A stretch of DNA of 64,000 nucleotides from Microvirga sp. (GCF_014699075.1 NZ_JACXAB010000018.1:1-64000), one strand, 5' to 3'. Positions 7,934 to 17,357 are shown, counted from the stretch's first letter. The notes: generated by a model not told the origin, from the sequence alone. Numbers and translations are program-made.

Positions 7934-9650
7934 AGGTTTCTTTTTCTGCGGCACCGCCCGGATGGGTGACTGCCCCATCCCGTGCGGGACCAACGGTTTG
8001 TGCGTATTTCCAGAGATAGCCCGAGGTGGCGGTCGTCTCGCGGGGCGCCCATTCAGCCCGACGCTTCGCCAGCTCCTCGTCGGAAAGCTCCACGTCGATG
8101 GTGCCCTCGATGGCATCGATGGCGATGATGTCGCCGTCCTTAATGAGCCCGATCGGCCCGCCCACGGCAGCCTCGGGGCCGACATGGCCGATACAGAAGC
8201 CGCGGGTCGCGCCTGAGAAGCGTCCGTCGGTGATGAGCGCCACCTTGTCGCCCATGCCCTGGCCGTAGAGCGCAGCCGTCGTGGAGAGCATCTCGCGCAT
8301 ACCAGGACCGCCGCGCGGCCCCTCGTAGCGGATCACCAGAACCTCGCCCTCGTTGTACTGGCGCTTGGACACGGCCTCGAAGCAGGCCTCCTCGCCGTCG
8401 AAGCAGCGGGCCGGACCGCGGAACACCTGATTGTCGGCGGCCATGCCGGCCACCTTCACGATGGCGCCCTCAGGCGCGAGATTGCCCTTGAGACCCACGA
8501 CGCCGCCAGTCACGGTGATCGGGGTGTTCGCCGGATAGACCACGTCCTGGTCGTCGTTCCATTTCACGAATGCGAGGTTCTCGGCCATGGTGCGGCCGGT
8601 GATCGTCATGCAGTCGCCATGCATGAAGCCGTGGTCGAGGAGCGTCTTCATGAGCAGCGGGATGCCGCCGACCTCGAACAGGTCTTTGGCCACATAGCGC
8701 CCGCCGGGCTTCAGGTCCGCGATATAGGGCGTGCGCTTGAAGATCTCGGCCACGTCGAACAGGTCGAACTTGATGCCGGCCTCATGGGCGATGGCCGGCA
8801 GGTGCAGGGCCGCATTGGTCGAGCCGCCGGAGGCCGCCACCACGACAGCTGCGTTCTCTAGGGACTTGAGCGTCACGATATCGCGCGGGCGGATGTTCCT
8901 GGCGATCAGGTCCATGATCTGCTCGCCGGCCGCAGCGCAGAACCGGTCGCGGATCTCGTAAGGTGCCGGAGCGCCGGCCGAGTACGGGAGAGCCAGCCCA
9001 ATGGCCTCGGAGACCGTCGCCATGGTGTTGGCGGTGAACTGCGCCCCGCAGGCGCCGGCGGACGGACAGGCCACCTGCTCCAGCTCGGTCAGGTCCTCAT
9101 CCGACATCTCGCCGACGGAATGTTTGCCGACTGCCTCGAAGAGATCCTGCACGGTCACCTGCCGGCCGCGGAAGGAGCCCGGCAGGATCGAGCCGCCATA
9201 GATGAAGATCGACGGCACGTTGAGGCGCACCATGGCCATCATCATGCCCGGCAGAGACTTGTCGCAGCCCGCCATGCCGACGAGCGCGTCGTAGGAATGG
9301 CCGCGGATGGTCAGCTCGACCGAATCCGCGATCACCTCGCGGGACGGGAGCGATGCCTTCATGCCCCGGTGGCCCATGGCGATGCCGTCGGTCACCGTGA
9401 TGGTGCAGAACTCGCGCGGGGTGCCCCTGGCCGCCGCCACGCCCTTCTTCACGGCCTGGGCCTGGCGCATGAGGGAGATGTTGCAGGGAGCCGCCTCGTT
9501 CCAGCAGGTGGCCACGCCCACGAGTGGCTGGGCGATCTGCTCCCGGGTCAGCCCCATGGCATAGAGGTAGGAGCGATGCGGCGCACGAGCCGGCCCCACC
9601 GTGACGTGACGGCTCGGCAGCTTCGACTTGTCGATCAGGCGCGCATCCAT
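7920..9650 (-). CDS. ilvD: Dihydroxy-acid dehydratase
   Basis: A 576-aa Fe-S dehydratase converting 2,3-dihydroxy-isovalerate and -methylvalerate to the 2-oxo acids in valine and isoleucine synthesis. Visible signatures are the cluster-binding cysteines in GCDKSLPGMMMA and CPSAGACGAQFTANTMA, the earlier Cys in VATCWNEAAPCN, and the C-terminal TDGRFSGATRGFCIGHVGPE with its catalytic Ser. Length fits the family (560-615 aa). The ATG at 9650 has a GAAGAG-type site upstream. The gene is the first of a two-gene unit with the ExoR-like gene. No leader peptide rich in branched-chain codons was evident upstream. Confidence 0.96.
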   Translation of the reverse strand: MDARLIDKSKLPSRHVTVGPARAPHRSYLYAMGLTREQIAQPLVGVATCWNEAAPCNISLMRQAQAVKKGVAAARGTPREFCTITVTDGIAMGHRGMKASLPSREVIADSVELTIRGHSYDALVGMAGCDKSLPGMMMAMVRLNVPSIFIYGGSILPGSFRGRQVTVQDLFEAVGKHSVGEMSDEDLTELEQVACPSAGACGAQFTANTMATVSEAIGLALPYSAGAPAPYEIRDRFCAAAGEQIMDLIARNIRPRDIVTLKSLENAAVVVAASGGSTNAALHLPAIAHEAGIKFDLFDVAEIFKRTPYIADLKPGGRYVAKDLFEVGGIPLLMKTLLDHGFMHGDCMTITGRTMAENLAFVKWNDDQDVVYPANTPITVTGGVVGLKGNLAPEGAIVKVAGMAADNQVFRGPARCFDGEEACFEAVSKRQYNEGEVLVIRYEGPRGGPGMREMLSTTAALYGQGMGDKVALITDGRFSGATRGFCIGHVGPEAAVGGPIGLIKDGDIIAIDAIEGTIDVELSDEELAKRRAEWAPRETTATSGYLWKYAQTVGPARDGAVTHPGGAAEKETYADV

Positions 9651-10122
9651 GGACCGAAACTCTTCATCTCACCCGGGTTTCACCGGAATCCCAAGGGTGA
9701 TGGAACTCCCGTGATCTGCCATGTGCCCCGCCACCCATGCAATGACCCTTAGGAAGGATCGTTACAGCAGCCTTAACCTGAATTTGCCCCAGGGTGCTTT
9801 GCTGTAAAGCCTTGGTTTAGAAGCACTTTTGCCAGCTCCATGAAGTGCTCCCGGTTTATGGCGGCATCGCGGCGGAGCTTGGGCCAAGGGAGGCAAGATG
9901 TTGAAGGTTTGAGGGTGTTGCTCGGCCGCAACATTCTTGGGAGGGGATTCCTTCTGACTAGTTTACCGAGCCGCTTCACAAGAACCTCATACCGAAGGTG
10001 TGCCCTTGCCTGTTCTTTGGCGATTCACCCCTCGATCACGCCTGCCGCGTCAAGCAATCGAGTGATGCCCGAGTCATCACTCTATGGGATGTCTCCTGTG
10101 CGGACGTGTGGTTTTCAGTTGC
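9651..10122. other. Intergenic region, no convincing gene
   Basis: This 472-base stretch lies upstream of ilvD and downstream of the methyltransferase-like gene. The only open frame of note is on the minus strand at 9773-9979 (68 codons, Arg/Lys/Pro-rich start, no ribosome site); I do not call it. The ilvD promoter must lie near 9660-9760. I see no tRNA, repeat or strong terminator. Confidence 0.5.
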
Positions 10123-10965
10123 TTATGCGCGCACCTCCTCCGACGAGAACCAGACTTGGTCATAGACGGCGACGGCGCTGGCATCGGGCTCCCGCTCGCT
10201 CCTGATCCACAGAGATCGAACGGCGGCAAGGTCAGACTCGCTCGGCAAGTTCCTTGCTGGGACGGTCTCCGTCGTGCCGCTGCAGGAGATGAACCCTACC
10301 CTCATCAAGGAATGGGCGCTGAAGCCATTGGCCTGCCGTTTGACCAACACCGCCGGTCCCCAGTTCTCGTGCGGCTGCCACGGAAAGATCAGGCGCCCGC
10401 CGGGATTGAGGGCCCGCAGCCACTCCACGTCCGGGGACAACACACCTGCATTCACATAGACAACATCGGCATTGGGCAGCACACGTCCGAAGGCCGATCC
10501 TGAATGCACGGTCACATTTGAACAGCCTTGTAGATTCCGCCGAGCTTGCGCCGCCAGATCGGCCTCGTATTCGAAGGCCTCCACGTGGCCGTGAGGCTCG
10601 ACGAGCCGAGACAGGATGGCCGTGTAGTAACCCAGCCCAGCTCCGACATGGATCACTGTCTCGCCCGGCTGGAGGCTGACAGCATGGATCCACGCTACGT
10701 GAAGCGCAGGCTCGCCATTGTTGATGCCGCGCTCCCGGTCGATGGCGACAAGGACGTTGCCATAGAGATCGTAGACCTGACGTGTTTGCGTCCCGATCCC
10801 CATGCTGATCACCGTCCAGGGAGGGGACGGAAGGAAGGTCTCCCGGGAAATCAGCGCGAAAGCCTCCTCAATCCGGGCATTCTCAACGCCAGCCAAACGC
10901 ATGATTTCAGACGCATATGACATCCGCGCTCGGGAGGATTCGTCCTGATTGACGTAGATTTTCAT
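10123..10965 (-). CDS. PCMT-type methyltransferase-like protein
   Basis: The 280-aa product resembles protein-L-isoaspartate O-methyltransferases. An N-terminal helical region contains VENARIEEAFALISRETFLP, and a Rossmann SAM-binding core follows with motif I VIHVGAGLGYYTAILSRLV (about residues 105-125), the acidic end of strand 2 in AFEYEADL, and ALNPGGRLIFPW. Two features are unusual: motif I reads HVGAGLGY instead of the common EIGTGSGY, and about 60 extra C-terminal residues follow the core. The substrate may therefore not be isoaspartyl protein. Start 10965 is an ATG with only a distant GGAGG (about 15 nt), inside a hairpin. Cytoplasmic, apparently monocistronic. Confidence 0.75.
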   Translation of the reverse strand: MKIYVNQDESSRARMSYASEIMRLAGVENARIEEAFALISRETFLPSPPWTVISMGIGTQTRQVYDLYGNVLVAIDRERGINNGEPALHVAWIHAVSLQPGETVIHVGAGLGYYTAILSRLVEPHGHVEAFEYEADLAAQARRNLQGCSNVTVHSGSAFGRVLPNADVVYVNAGVLSPDVEWLRALNPGGRLIFPWQPHENWGPAVLVKRQANGFSAHSLMRVGFISCSGTTETVPARNLPSESDLAAVRSLWIRSEREPDASAVAVYDQVWFSSEEVRA

Positions 10966-10999
10966 GACTTACCGTCACTTTCCTCCCGGTTCGGGAGGA
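10931..10999 (-). promoter_or_regulatory. Possible RNA switch around the methyltransferase start codon
   Basis: Read as mRNA (minus strand), TCCTCCCG (10999-10992) and CGGGAGGA (10988-10981) form an 8-bp hairpin with a 3-nt loop just upstream of ATG 10965. A second TCCTCCCG lies in codons 10-12 (10938-10931). Either copy can pair with the only Shine-Dalgarno-like element, so mutually exclusive structures are possible. Regulatory use is inferred. Confidence 0.3.
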
Positions 11000-11159
11000 C
11001 ATCAGGAATCTCGTCTATGTTAAGTAAATGGCGCTTTTCAGGAAGCCGCCAACGGCAACTCAGTGCGTTCCCTCAGCTGGTGTTGTCACTGTGCTTTCCC
11101 TCCCCGAATAGGAAGCTCACCCGATCCGGAAGAGCCCCACCTCGGGTGATGCGTAGATC

Positions 11160-12767
11160 CTACATCCGGAACACGCCGAACTTCGTCTCCGGCACAGGCG
11201 CGTTCAGGGCCGCCGAGAAGGCCAGCGCCAGAACGCGGCGGGTTTCCGAGGGCAGGATGATGCCGTCGTCCCACAGGCGGGCGGTGGCGTGATAGGGCGA
11301 GCCCTCCTGCTCGTACTTGTTGCGGATGGGAGCCTTGAAGGCCTCCTCCTCGTCGGCACTCCAGGACTTGCCTTCGGCCTCGATGTTGTCGCGTCGCACG
11401 GTTGCGAGCACGCTCGCCGCCTGCTCGCCGCCCATGACGGAGATGCGCGAGTTCGGCCAGGTGAACAGGAAGCGCGGAGAATAGGCGCGGCCGCACATAC
11501 CGTAATTGCCGGCGCCGAACGAGCCGCCGACCAGCAGGGTGATCTTCGGCACCTGCGCGCAGGCCACGGCTGTGACGAGCTTGGCGCCGTCCTTGGCGAT
11601 GCCGCCGGCCTCGTACTGGCGGCCCACCATGAAGCCGGAGATGTTCTGCAGAAACAGGAGCGGGATGCGGCGCTGGCAGCACAGCTCGATGAAATGCGCG
11701 CCCTTCTGGGCGCTCTCCGAGAACAGGATGCCGTTGTTGGCGATGATCCCCACCGGCATGCCCCAGAGCCGGGCAAAGCCCGTCACCAGGGTGGTGCCGT
11801 AGAGGCGCTTGAACTCGTCGAACTCCGAGCTGTCGACGAGGCGGGCGATCACCTCGCGGATGTCGTACTGCTTCTTCAGGTCGGTCGGCACGATCGCGTC
11901 GAGATCGTCGATAGAATATTTGGGCTCCACCGGATCGGCGATGTCGATGTCGATGCTCTTGCGAGTGTTCAGCGTGCCGACGATGCGGCGCACGATGGCG
12001 AGCGCATGGACATCGTCGGTGGCGTAATGATCCGCCACCCCGGACTGACGGGCATGCACGTCGGCGCCGCCGAGATCCTCGGCCGAGACCACCTCGCCGG
12101 TGGCAGCCTTCACCAGCGGCGGTCCGCCGAGGAAGATGGTGCCTTGGCGGCGTACGATCACGGTCTCGTCGGACATGGCCGGCACATAGGCGCCGCCGGC
12201 CGTGCAGGAGCCCATCACGCAGGCGATCTGCGGGATGCCGAGCGAGGACAGGGTCGCCTGGTTGTAGAAGATGCGGCCGAAATGGTCCCGGTCCGGAAAG
12301 ACCTCCGTCTGGTGCGGCAGGTTCGCGCCGCCGGAATCGACCAGGTAGATGCAGGGCAGACGGTTCTCGCGCGCCACTTCCTGGGCCCGCAGATGCTTCT
12401 TCACCGTCATCGGGTAGTAGGTGCCGCCCTTGATGGTCGAATCGTTGCAGACGATCATGACCTCGCGGCCTTCGACCCGGCCGATGCCGGTAATGATGCC
12501 GGCCCCGTGGATCGCGTCCTCATACATGCCGTGGGCTGCGAGGGAGCCAAGTTCCAGGAAGGGAGCGCCGGGATCGAGCAGGCGCATCACGCGCTCGCGC
12601 GGCAGCAGCTTGCCGCGGGCGAGATGCCGCTCCCGCGCCTTCGCGGGGCCGCCTTCCGACACAGACTGCCGCTTGGCCTGGAGATCCAGGGCAAGCTCGG
12701 CCCAGGCGGCGCGGTTTTCCCGCGCGGCGTCCGAGGTCAGGTCGGCAGAGGTGGCGATGACGGGCAC
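11160..12767 (-). CDS. mccB: Methylcrotonyl-CoA carboxylase, beta (carboxyltransferase) subunit
   Basis: A 535-aa carboxyltransferase that would move CO2 from biotin to 3-methylcrotonyl-CoA in leucine breakdown. The two crotonase-like halves are visible: the N-half with [33 protein letters not shown] and [16 protein letters not shown], and the C-half with [27 protein letters not shown] and [16 protein letters not shown]. Those motifs separate MccB from PccB. No biotin-carboxylase partner lies beside it; isovaleryl-CoA dehydrogenase, the preceding pathway step, lies 4.6 kb away on the other strand. Start 12767 gives [10 protein letters not shown]. Confidence 0.9.
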   Translation of the reverse strand: MPVIATSADLTSDAARENRAAWAELALDLQAKRQSVSEGGPAKARERHLARGKLLPRERVMRLLDPGAPFLELGSLAAHGMYEDAIHGAGIITGIGRVEGREVMIVCNDSTIKGGTYYPMTVKKHLRAQEVARENRLPCIYLVDSGGANLPHQTEVFPDRDHFGRIFYNQATLSSLGIPQIACVMGSCTAGGAYVPAMSDETVIVRRQGTIFLGGPPLVKAATGEVVSAEDLGGADVHARQSGVADHYATDDVHALAIVRRIVGTLNTRKSIDIDIADPVEPKYSIDDLDAIVPTDLKKQYDIREVIARLVDSSEFDEFKRLYGTTLVTGFARLWGMPVGIIANNGILFSESAQKGAHFIELCCQRRIPLLFLQNISGFMVGRQYEAGGIAKDGAKLVTAVACAQVPKITLLVGGSFGAGNYGMCGRAYSPRFLFTWPNSRISVMGGEQAASVLATVRRDNIEAEGKSWSADEEEAFKAPIRNKYEQEGSPYHATARLWDDGIILPSETRRVLALAFSAALNAPVPETKFGVFRM

Positions 12768-12839
12768 GGCGTCGGTCTCCCTTGTTCTTGGGTCTTGGCT
12801 CCCTCCGGCATAAGCCGGAGGGCTTCACCGCTCAGTACT

Positions 12840-12954
12840 AGCGCATCGTGCGGAAAAGTGACCCCGGTTTTCCGCGCCAAACGATGCGCTCACCAGGAAA
12901 AAGAAGCATCGGAATAAATCCCAAAAGTGCATTCCACTTTTGGGTCCGATGCTT
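12840..12954. repeat. Double palindromic intergenic element
   Basis: Two nested palindromes stand side by side. The first has arms AGCGCATCGT (12840-12849) and ACGATGCGCT (12881-12890), with an inner CGGAAAA/TTTTCCG pair. The second has arms AAGCATCGGA (12904-12913) and TCCGATGCTT (12945-12954), with an inner CCAAAAGTG/CACTTTTGG pair. Elements of this kind are common between genes in Hyphomicrobiales. Confidence 0.75.
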
Positions 12955-12999
12955 TGGAACCAGGGAGCCTGCGCAACTGGGATTTGGGAGGCTCAGGCC

Positions 13000-13377
13000 T
13001 CAGCCCTTGGCCTGAATGACCGCTTCCCGCCGGATGACCCCCGATCCGCAGCGATAGGCGATGCCGCGCACGAGCGACCAATCCTGCGAGACCTGCTGCA
13101 GGTAGAGATGGGTTGCGCCAAGAGCGACGGCCGCCTGCAGCATGTCCTCTGTTGCGCGGCCGAAGGTGGATCTTCCGAGCGTCACGCCGAACCCGACATT
13201 GACCTGCGTATGGGTGCCGGGCGTCGTCGGGGTGACCGGGCTCACCTCGCCCAGCCGCGTGCAGGCCCGCACATCGGCCGGCGAGTCGACGATCTTCACG
13301 AGTTCCGTCGGCTCTGGCCGGTAGGCGCAAGCCGAAGCGGCCAGGGCGATGAGGGAGGCAAGGAGGGCACGTTGCAT
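13000..13377 (-). CDS. Small lipoprotein, DUF4156/RcsF-like
   Basis: The 125-aa product has a lipoprotein signal (MQRALLASLIALAASAC; acylated Cys at about residue 17). The mature part contains 'RACTRLGEV', a central Gly/Thr/Val stretch, and 'MLQAAVALGATHLYLQQV', followed by a second Cys in IAYRCG. That order (CxxLGEV, then an 'AxxLGAxxL' helix) resembles DUF4156/RcsF-type envelope lipoproteins. It sits alone between a repeat element and lipB. Envelope location is well supported; function is unknown. Confidence 0.75.
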   Translation of the reverse strand: MQRALLASLIALAASACAYRPEPTELVKIVDSPADVRACTRLGEVSPVTPTTPGTHTQVNVGFGVTLGRSTFGRATEDMLQAAVALGATHLYLQQVSQDWSLVRGIAYRCGSGVIRREAVIQAKG

Positions 13378-13466
13378 GAAAGTTCCGCCAATGATCAGCC
13401 GTTTGCCCCAGCTTAGAGCATGAAGCAGTGTTGAGGAGAAGCCTTGCCGTATCTGAGGTCAAAATC

Positions 13467-14201
13467 CTAGGCGGCGTGGCTCGGGAGCAACGGTGCCTCC
13501 ACCCGCATGGTTGGCCCGAAGATCTCCTCGAAAGCCGTTCGCATCACCGCGTCGACCTCCGGCAGGGTGACCGGGATGCCGAGATCGACGAGGCTCGTGA
13601 CCCCATGCTCGGTCACGCCGCAGGGAACGATGCCGGAGAAATGGGAAAGATCCGGCTCAACATTGAGGCTGATGCCGTGGAAGGTCGCCCAGCGACGCAC
13701 CCGGATGCCGATGGCGGCGATCTTGTCCTCGGCTGTCTCGCCCTTATCAGGCCGACGCACCCAAACCCCGACCCGATCCTCCCGCCGCTCGCCGCGGATG
13801 TTGAAGGCGTCCAGTGTCGCGATGATCCAGGCCTCAAGGGCGGCCACGTAGCGGCGAAGGTCCGGTGCGCGACGCTTGAGGTCGAGCATCACATAAGCGA
13901 CCCGCTGGCCCGGTCCATGATAGGTGTACTGCCCTCCCCGGCCCGTCTGGTGAACCGGAAAACGGTCGGGATCCACGAGATCCGCCGCATTGGACGAGGT
14001 GCCGGCCGTATAGAGCGGCGGGTGCTCCAGCAACCAGACCAGCTCGCGAGCCTGGCCGGCCGCGATCGCCTCGGCCCTGGCTTCCATGAAGGCCACCGCC
14101 TCCTCGTAGCCGACGAGGCTGTCCGTAATGAGCCACTCCACCGGTGCCGCGCCGGGCGCGGCATGAAACTGAACGGCCAAGCTGTCTCGCAGGTTCGACA
14201 C
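13467..14201 (-). CDS. lipB: Lipoyl(octanoyl) transferase
   Basis: A 244-aa enzyme that moves octanoyl from acyl carrier protein to the lipoyl domains of 2-oxoacid dehydrogenases. Family motifs are present: [12 protein letters not shown], the signature [20 protein letters not shown], the catalytic Lys in [27 protein letters not shown], and the catalytic Cys in [15 protein letters not shown]. Length fits alphaproteobacterial LipB. Cytoplasmic, apparently monocistronic, with about 250 nt of upstream sequence before the tRNA-Leu gene on the other strand. Confidence 0.95.
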   Translation of the reverse strand: MSNLRDSLAVQFHAAPGAAPVEWLITDSLVGYEEAVAFMEARAEAIAAGQARELVWLLEHPPLYTAGTSSNAADLVDPDRFPVHQTGRGGQYTYHGPGQRVAYVMLDLKRRAPDLRRYVAALEAWIIATLDAFNIRGERREDRVGVWVRRPDKGETAEDKIAAIGIRVRRWATFHGISLNVEPDLSHFSGIVPCGVTEHGVTSLVDLGIPVTLPEVDAVMRTAFEEIFGPTMRVEAPLLPSHAA

Positions 14202-14453
14202 CGATTCACCTTGAATATTCTAGAATCCAGAACGCAGGCGCCCTGAACCTTGAGAGAGCGAGGGTTCAATCCTGCGCTCCCATGAACTCTGCGCTTATAT
14301 AGTCACTCCAGAGGCTTATCGCCTATCCCCCGCTATCAGCCGGGGCATTCGCACCGTTCAATCGCCGGAAGCTCGATGGAGGGGGTTGCAGCGGTCCGAT
14401 CGTTCTGCTAGAGCGACCACCTCTTCAGGAAAACCTTTCCTGGAACCGAGTTC

Positions 14454-14538
14454 GCGGTCATGGCGGAATTGGTAGACGCACTACCTTGAGGTGGTAGCGG
14501 GGAGACCCGTGGAGGTTCGAGTCCTCTTGACCGCACCA
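14454..14538 (+). tRNA. tRNA-Leu (anticodon GAG)
   Basis: An 85-nt class II tRNA with encoded CCA. The acceptor strands GCGGTCA and TGACCGC pair fully. The anticodon arm CTACC-TTGAGGT-GGTAG gives anticodon GAG. The variable arm (CGGGGAGACCCG) is long, as expected for leucine, and the T arm is GAGGTTCGAGTCCTC. Confidence 0.96.
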
Positions 14539-14566
14539 ACTTTCGGCGCTTCGCGTGCCGAAGACG

Positions 14567-14593
14567 AAAAGGCCCCTCACCGGGGCCTTTTTT
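14567..14593 (+). terminator. Rho-independent terminator after tRNA-Leu
   Basis: GGCCCC (14571-14576) and GGGGCC (14582-14587) form the core stem, extended by A-T pairs, and six T residues follow (14588-14593). It stands 28 nt after the tRNA. Confidence 0.85.
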
Positions 14594-14726
14594 GTTGACC
14601 ACGCCTGATCCGGCTCCCGATGTCAGGAACGGCCAGCAAGCGATTTTCCGAGAAAGCCTTTGGGCGCATTGCGCTGGCTGGCGCAGGCACCTAAAAGGCC
14701 GGCAACCCACCTTCCGAGGACGGCTC

Positions 14727-16151
14727 ATGCAGGAAGTCGACGACAAGACGCTGCTTCCGAACCCCGATGGGTCCGACCCGGTTATACCGGCGTTTCGGGA
14801 TGAGGAAGGCGAGCTCAATCCGGAATTCCTGGCCGCCGCCGCCGATGCCATCGACGCCTCGGATGCTGATCTCCTGCATCGGCTCGTGGAGGACTTCCAC
14901 GAATCCGAGATGGGCGACCTTCTCGAAGCACTAGCGCCCGAGCACCGCCACCGCCTGATCGAGCTTCTCGGCTCCTCCTTCGATTTCGCGGCGCTGACCG
15001 AGGTGGACGAGGCCGTCCGCGAGGAAATCCTCGAGGAGCTCGAGACCGCGACTGTCGCTGAGGGCGTGCGCGAGCTCGACTCCGACGACGCCATCACCAT
15101 TCTGGAGAGCCTGCCGGAAGACGAGCAGGCGGAGGTTCTCGACCAGCTTCCCGCCATCGAGCGCGTGGCGCTCCAGCGCTCCCTCGACTACCCGGAAGAC
15201 AGCGCCGGCCGGCGCATGCAGACCGAGTTCATCGCCGTGCCGCCGTTCTGGACGGTGGGGCAGACGATCGACTTCATGCGCGAAACGGACGACCTGCCGG
15301 AGACCTTCTACGAGATCTTCGTCATCGATCCCGCGGCCCACCTGCTCGGAGCCGTGCCCCTGGACAAGCTCCTGCGCTCCAAGCGCCCGATCACGATCCA
15401 GGAGATCATGAACGACGAGCCGGACCGGGTGGAGGCCACCCAGAATCAGGAGGAGGTGGCGCGCCTGTTCGAGCGCTACAACCTCGTCTCGGCCGCCGTG
15501 GTGGACGAAGGCGGGCGGCTTGTCGGCACCATCCTGGTCGATGACATCGTGGACGTGCTGGAGGAAGAGGCCGATGCGGACATCAAGCAGCTCGGCGGCG
15601 TGAAATCGGACGAAGAGCTATCCGACACGATCCTCTACATCCAGAGAAGCCGCTTCCCCTGGCTTTTTGCCAACATGTGCACGGCGCTGGTCGCCTCCAG
15701 CATCATACGCCTCTTCGAGGGTTCGCTGGAGAAGATGGTCGCGCTCGCCATCCTCATGCCCATCGTGGCCTCAATGGGAGGCAATGCCGGCACGCAGACC
15801 ATGACGGTTGCCGTGCGGGCGCTTGCTACCCGCGAGCTTGGGCGCTCCAATGCTTGGCGCATCATCCGCCGCGAGGGGGTGGTCGGCCTGCTCAACGGCA
15901 TGGTTTTCGCCATCATCATGGGCGTTCTGGCAGGTCTCTGGTTCGGGTCACCGGAACTCGGGCTCGTCATCGGCCTTGCCCTGATCACGGTCCTATTCTT
16001 CGCGGCACTCGGCGGCATCTTCGTGCCTCTCACCCTCAACCGGATGGGCGTCGATCCCGCCGTCTCGTCGGGTCCCTTCGTCACCAGCATCACGGATATC
16101 GTGGGATTCTTTGCCTTTTTGGGGATCGCCACCGCTTGGTTTAACCTGTAA
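14727..16151 (+). CDS. mgtE: Magnesium transporter MgtE
   Basis: This 474-aa inner-membrane Mg2+ channel has the full family layout. It has a soluble helical N-domain (about residues 30-150), a CBS pair (about 155-275, with EIFVIDPAAHLLGAVPLDKL and VVDEGGRLVGTILVDDIVDV), the plug helix, and five membrane helices from about residue 310. The pore motifs MPIVASMGGNAGTQT and the C-terminal FVTSITDIVGFFAFLGIA are intact. Start 14727 has GAGGA 7 nt upstream. No M-box-like leader is recognisable in the short gap after the tRNA terminator, so regulation is probably by the Mg-sensing CBS domain itself. Confidence 0.95.
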   Translation: MQEVDDKTLLPNPDGSDPVIPAFRDEEGELNPEFLAAAADAIDASDADLLHRLVEDFHESEMGDLLEALAPEHRHRLIELLGSSFDFAALTEVDEAVREEILEELETATVAEGVRELDSDDAITILESLPEDEQAEVLDQLPAIERVALQRSLDYPEDSAGRRMQTEFIAVPPFWTVGQTIDFMRETDDLPETFYEIFVIDPAAHLLGAVPLDKLLRSKRPITIQEIMNDEPDRVEATQNQEEVARLFERYNLVSAAVVDEGGRLVGTILVDDIVDVLEEEADADIKQLGGVKSDEELSDTILYIQRSRFPWLFANMCTALVASSIIRLFEGSLEKMVALAILMPIVASMGGNAGTQTMTVAVRALATRELGRSNAWRIIRREGVVGLLNGMVFAIIMGVLAGLWFGSPELGLVIGLALITVLFFAALGGIFVPLTLNRMGVDPAVSSGPFVTSITDIVGFFAFLGIATAWFNL

Positions 16152-16241
16152 GCTTGTTTCGCGCCTGTATCGTAAGGGCCTGTTAACGCTCTTGCGTCAT
16201 CCCTGGTGTAATCCCGCCTCACGTCCAATACAGTTGAACCG

Positions 16242-17144
16242 ATGAAGACTCGCCGCCGCTCCCCCAGCCGTTCCAAGAACTCTGGCCTGACGACGTTCGT
16301 TCGGGTCGCACGGTTCAGCGCGCTTGCCGCCATGGCCTTAGGCCTTGCCTCCTGCGCCATCGCACCCTCCTCGTCCAGCCGCTACCCGGCCAAGAGCGAT
16401 GCCCGTCCGCATGAGGGTGTGGCCACTGCGCACCGGCTGCCGATCCACGGCGTCGACATCTCCAAATGGCAGGGCGACGTAGACTGGGCGTCCCTGCGCC
16501 AGGCCGGCACCAAGTTCGCCTTCATCAAGGCGACCGAAGGCGGCGACCACATCGACAGCAAGTTTCACGAGAACTGGCAGGCGGCCAGGCGCGCGGGCGT
16601 TCCGCGCGGCGCCTATCACTTCGTCTATTGGTGCCGCCCGGCCCACGAGCAGGCAGCCTGGTTCAAGCGGAATGTGCCGGCGGATCCGGACGCCCTCCCC
16701 CCGGTGCTGGACGTGGAGTGGAACGGCCAGTCGGTGAACTGCCCGAAGAAGGTTCCGCGCGAGCAGGCGGTCGCCATGATCGACGTGATGCTGCGCGAGA
16801 TGGAAGCCCATACCGGCAAGCGCCCGATCATCTACACCGACATCACCTTCCACAAGGAGATCCTGGAGGGCGAGTTCAACGACCATCCCTACTGGATCCG
16901 CAGCACGGCGGCCGAGCCCCACGTGCGCTACAACAACCGTCGCTGGACTTTCTGGCAGTTTACCACCACCGGCCGCGTGCCCGGCGTGAAGGGCGACGTG
17001 GACCGCAACGCCTTCTACGGCACGGACAACCAGTGGCGCATGTTCGTCGCCAGCGCCTGCGACCCCCGCGACCACAGCCGTCTCAAGTCAGCTGGCATCT
17101 GCCGCGACATGGACGCGGTGCAGACCGCGAGCATCGACGAGTAA
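16242..17144 (+). CDS. GH25 lysozyme-like lipoprotein
   Basis: The 300-aa product has a basic N-terminus and a lipobox (ALGLASC, Cys at about residue 38), then a GH25 (Chalaropsis-type) muramidase domain. Key segments are HGVDISKWQGDVDW with the substrate Asp, KFAFIKATEGGDHID, GAYHFVYWCRP, the catalytic Asp/Glu in PPVLDVEWNG, and WTFWQFTTTGRVPG near the end. It would cleave peptidoglycan from the envelope side. It lies downstream of mgtE by 90 nt without a strong terminator between them. Length and domain order match other alphaproteobacterial GH25 lipoproteins. Confidence 0.9.
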   Translation: MKTRRRSPSRSKNSGLTTFVRVARFSALAAMALGLASCAIAPSSSSRYPAKSDARPHEGVATAHRLPIHGVDISKWQGDVDWASLRQAGTKFAFIKATEGGDHIDSKFHENWQAARRAGVPRGAYHFVYWCRPAHEQAAWFKRNVPADPDALPPVLDVEWNGQSVNCPKKVPREQAVAMIDVMLREMEAHTGKRPIIYTDITFHKEILEGEFNDHPYWIRSTAAEPHVRYNNRRWTFWQFTTTGRVPGVKGDVDRNAFYGTDNQWRMFVASACDPRDHSRLKSAGICRDMDAVQTASIDE

Positions 17145-17167
17145 GCTCCCGGCCGGATCGACGTTCA

Positions 17168-17198
17168 GGCTCCCCACGGATCGTGCGGGAGCCTTTTC
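17168..17198 (+). terminator. Rho-independent terminator after the GH25 gene
   Basis: GGCTCCC (17168-17174) pairs with GGGAGCC (17187-17193), followed by TTTTCTTT. It stands 24 nt after the stop codon. Confidence 0.8.
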
Positions 17199-17357
17199 TT
17201 TGTCAGCCGGTACCGATTGCGGGTCTCGCGCGGGAGATGGCTCACTTTTCTTCATGCGCCGGCCTTGATAAGGGCAGCATTGCTGACCAAAATGGTCCGC
17301 GACAAAAACCATCCATCGCGTACCCTTCCGGGTCATGAATGGAACGGGGAGGAATCA

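Noticed and set aside
9773-9979. 68-codon minus-strand frame upstream of ilvD
   Set aside because: No ribosome site, biased Arg/Pro start and no known family; kept only as a note in the intergenic entry.
11289-12917. Long plus-strand open frame (542 codons) opposite mccB
   Set aside because: It is the antisense shadow of a high-GC gene; composition is His/Arg/Asp-rich without protein motifs, and no ribosome site precedes it.
14594-14726. Magnesium riboswitch (M-box) before mgtE
   Set aside because: The gap after the tRNA terminator is only about 130 nt and shows none of the paired helices expected of an M-box.
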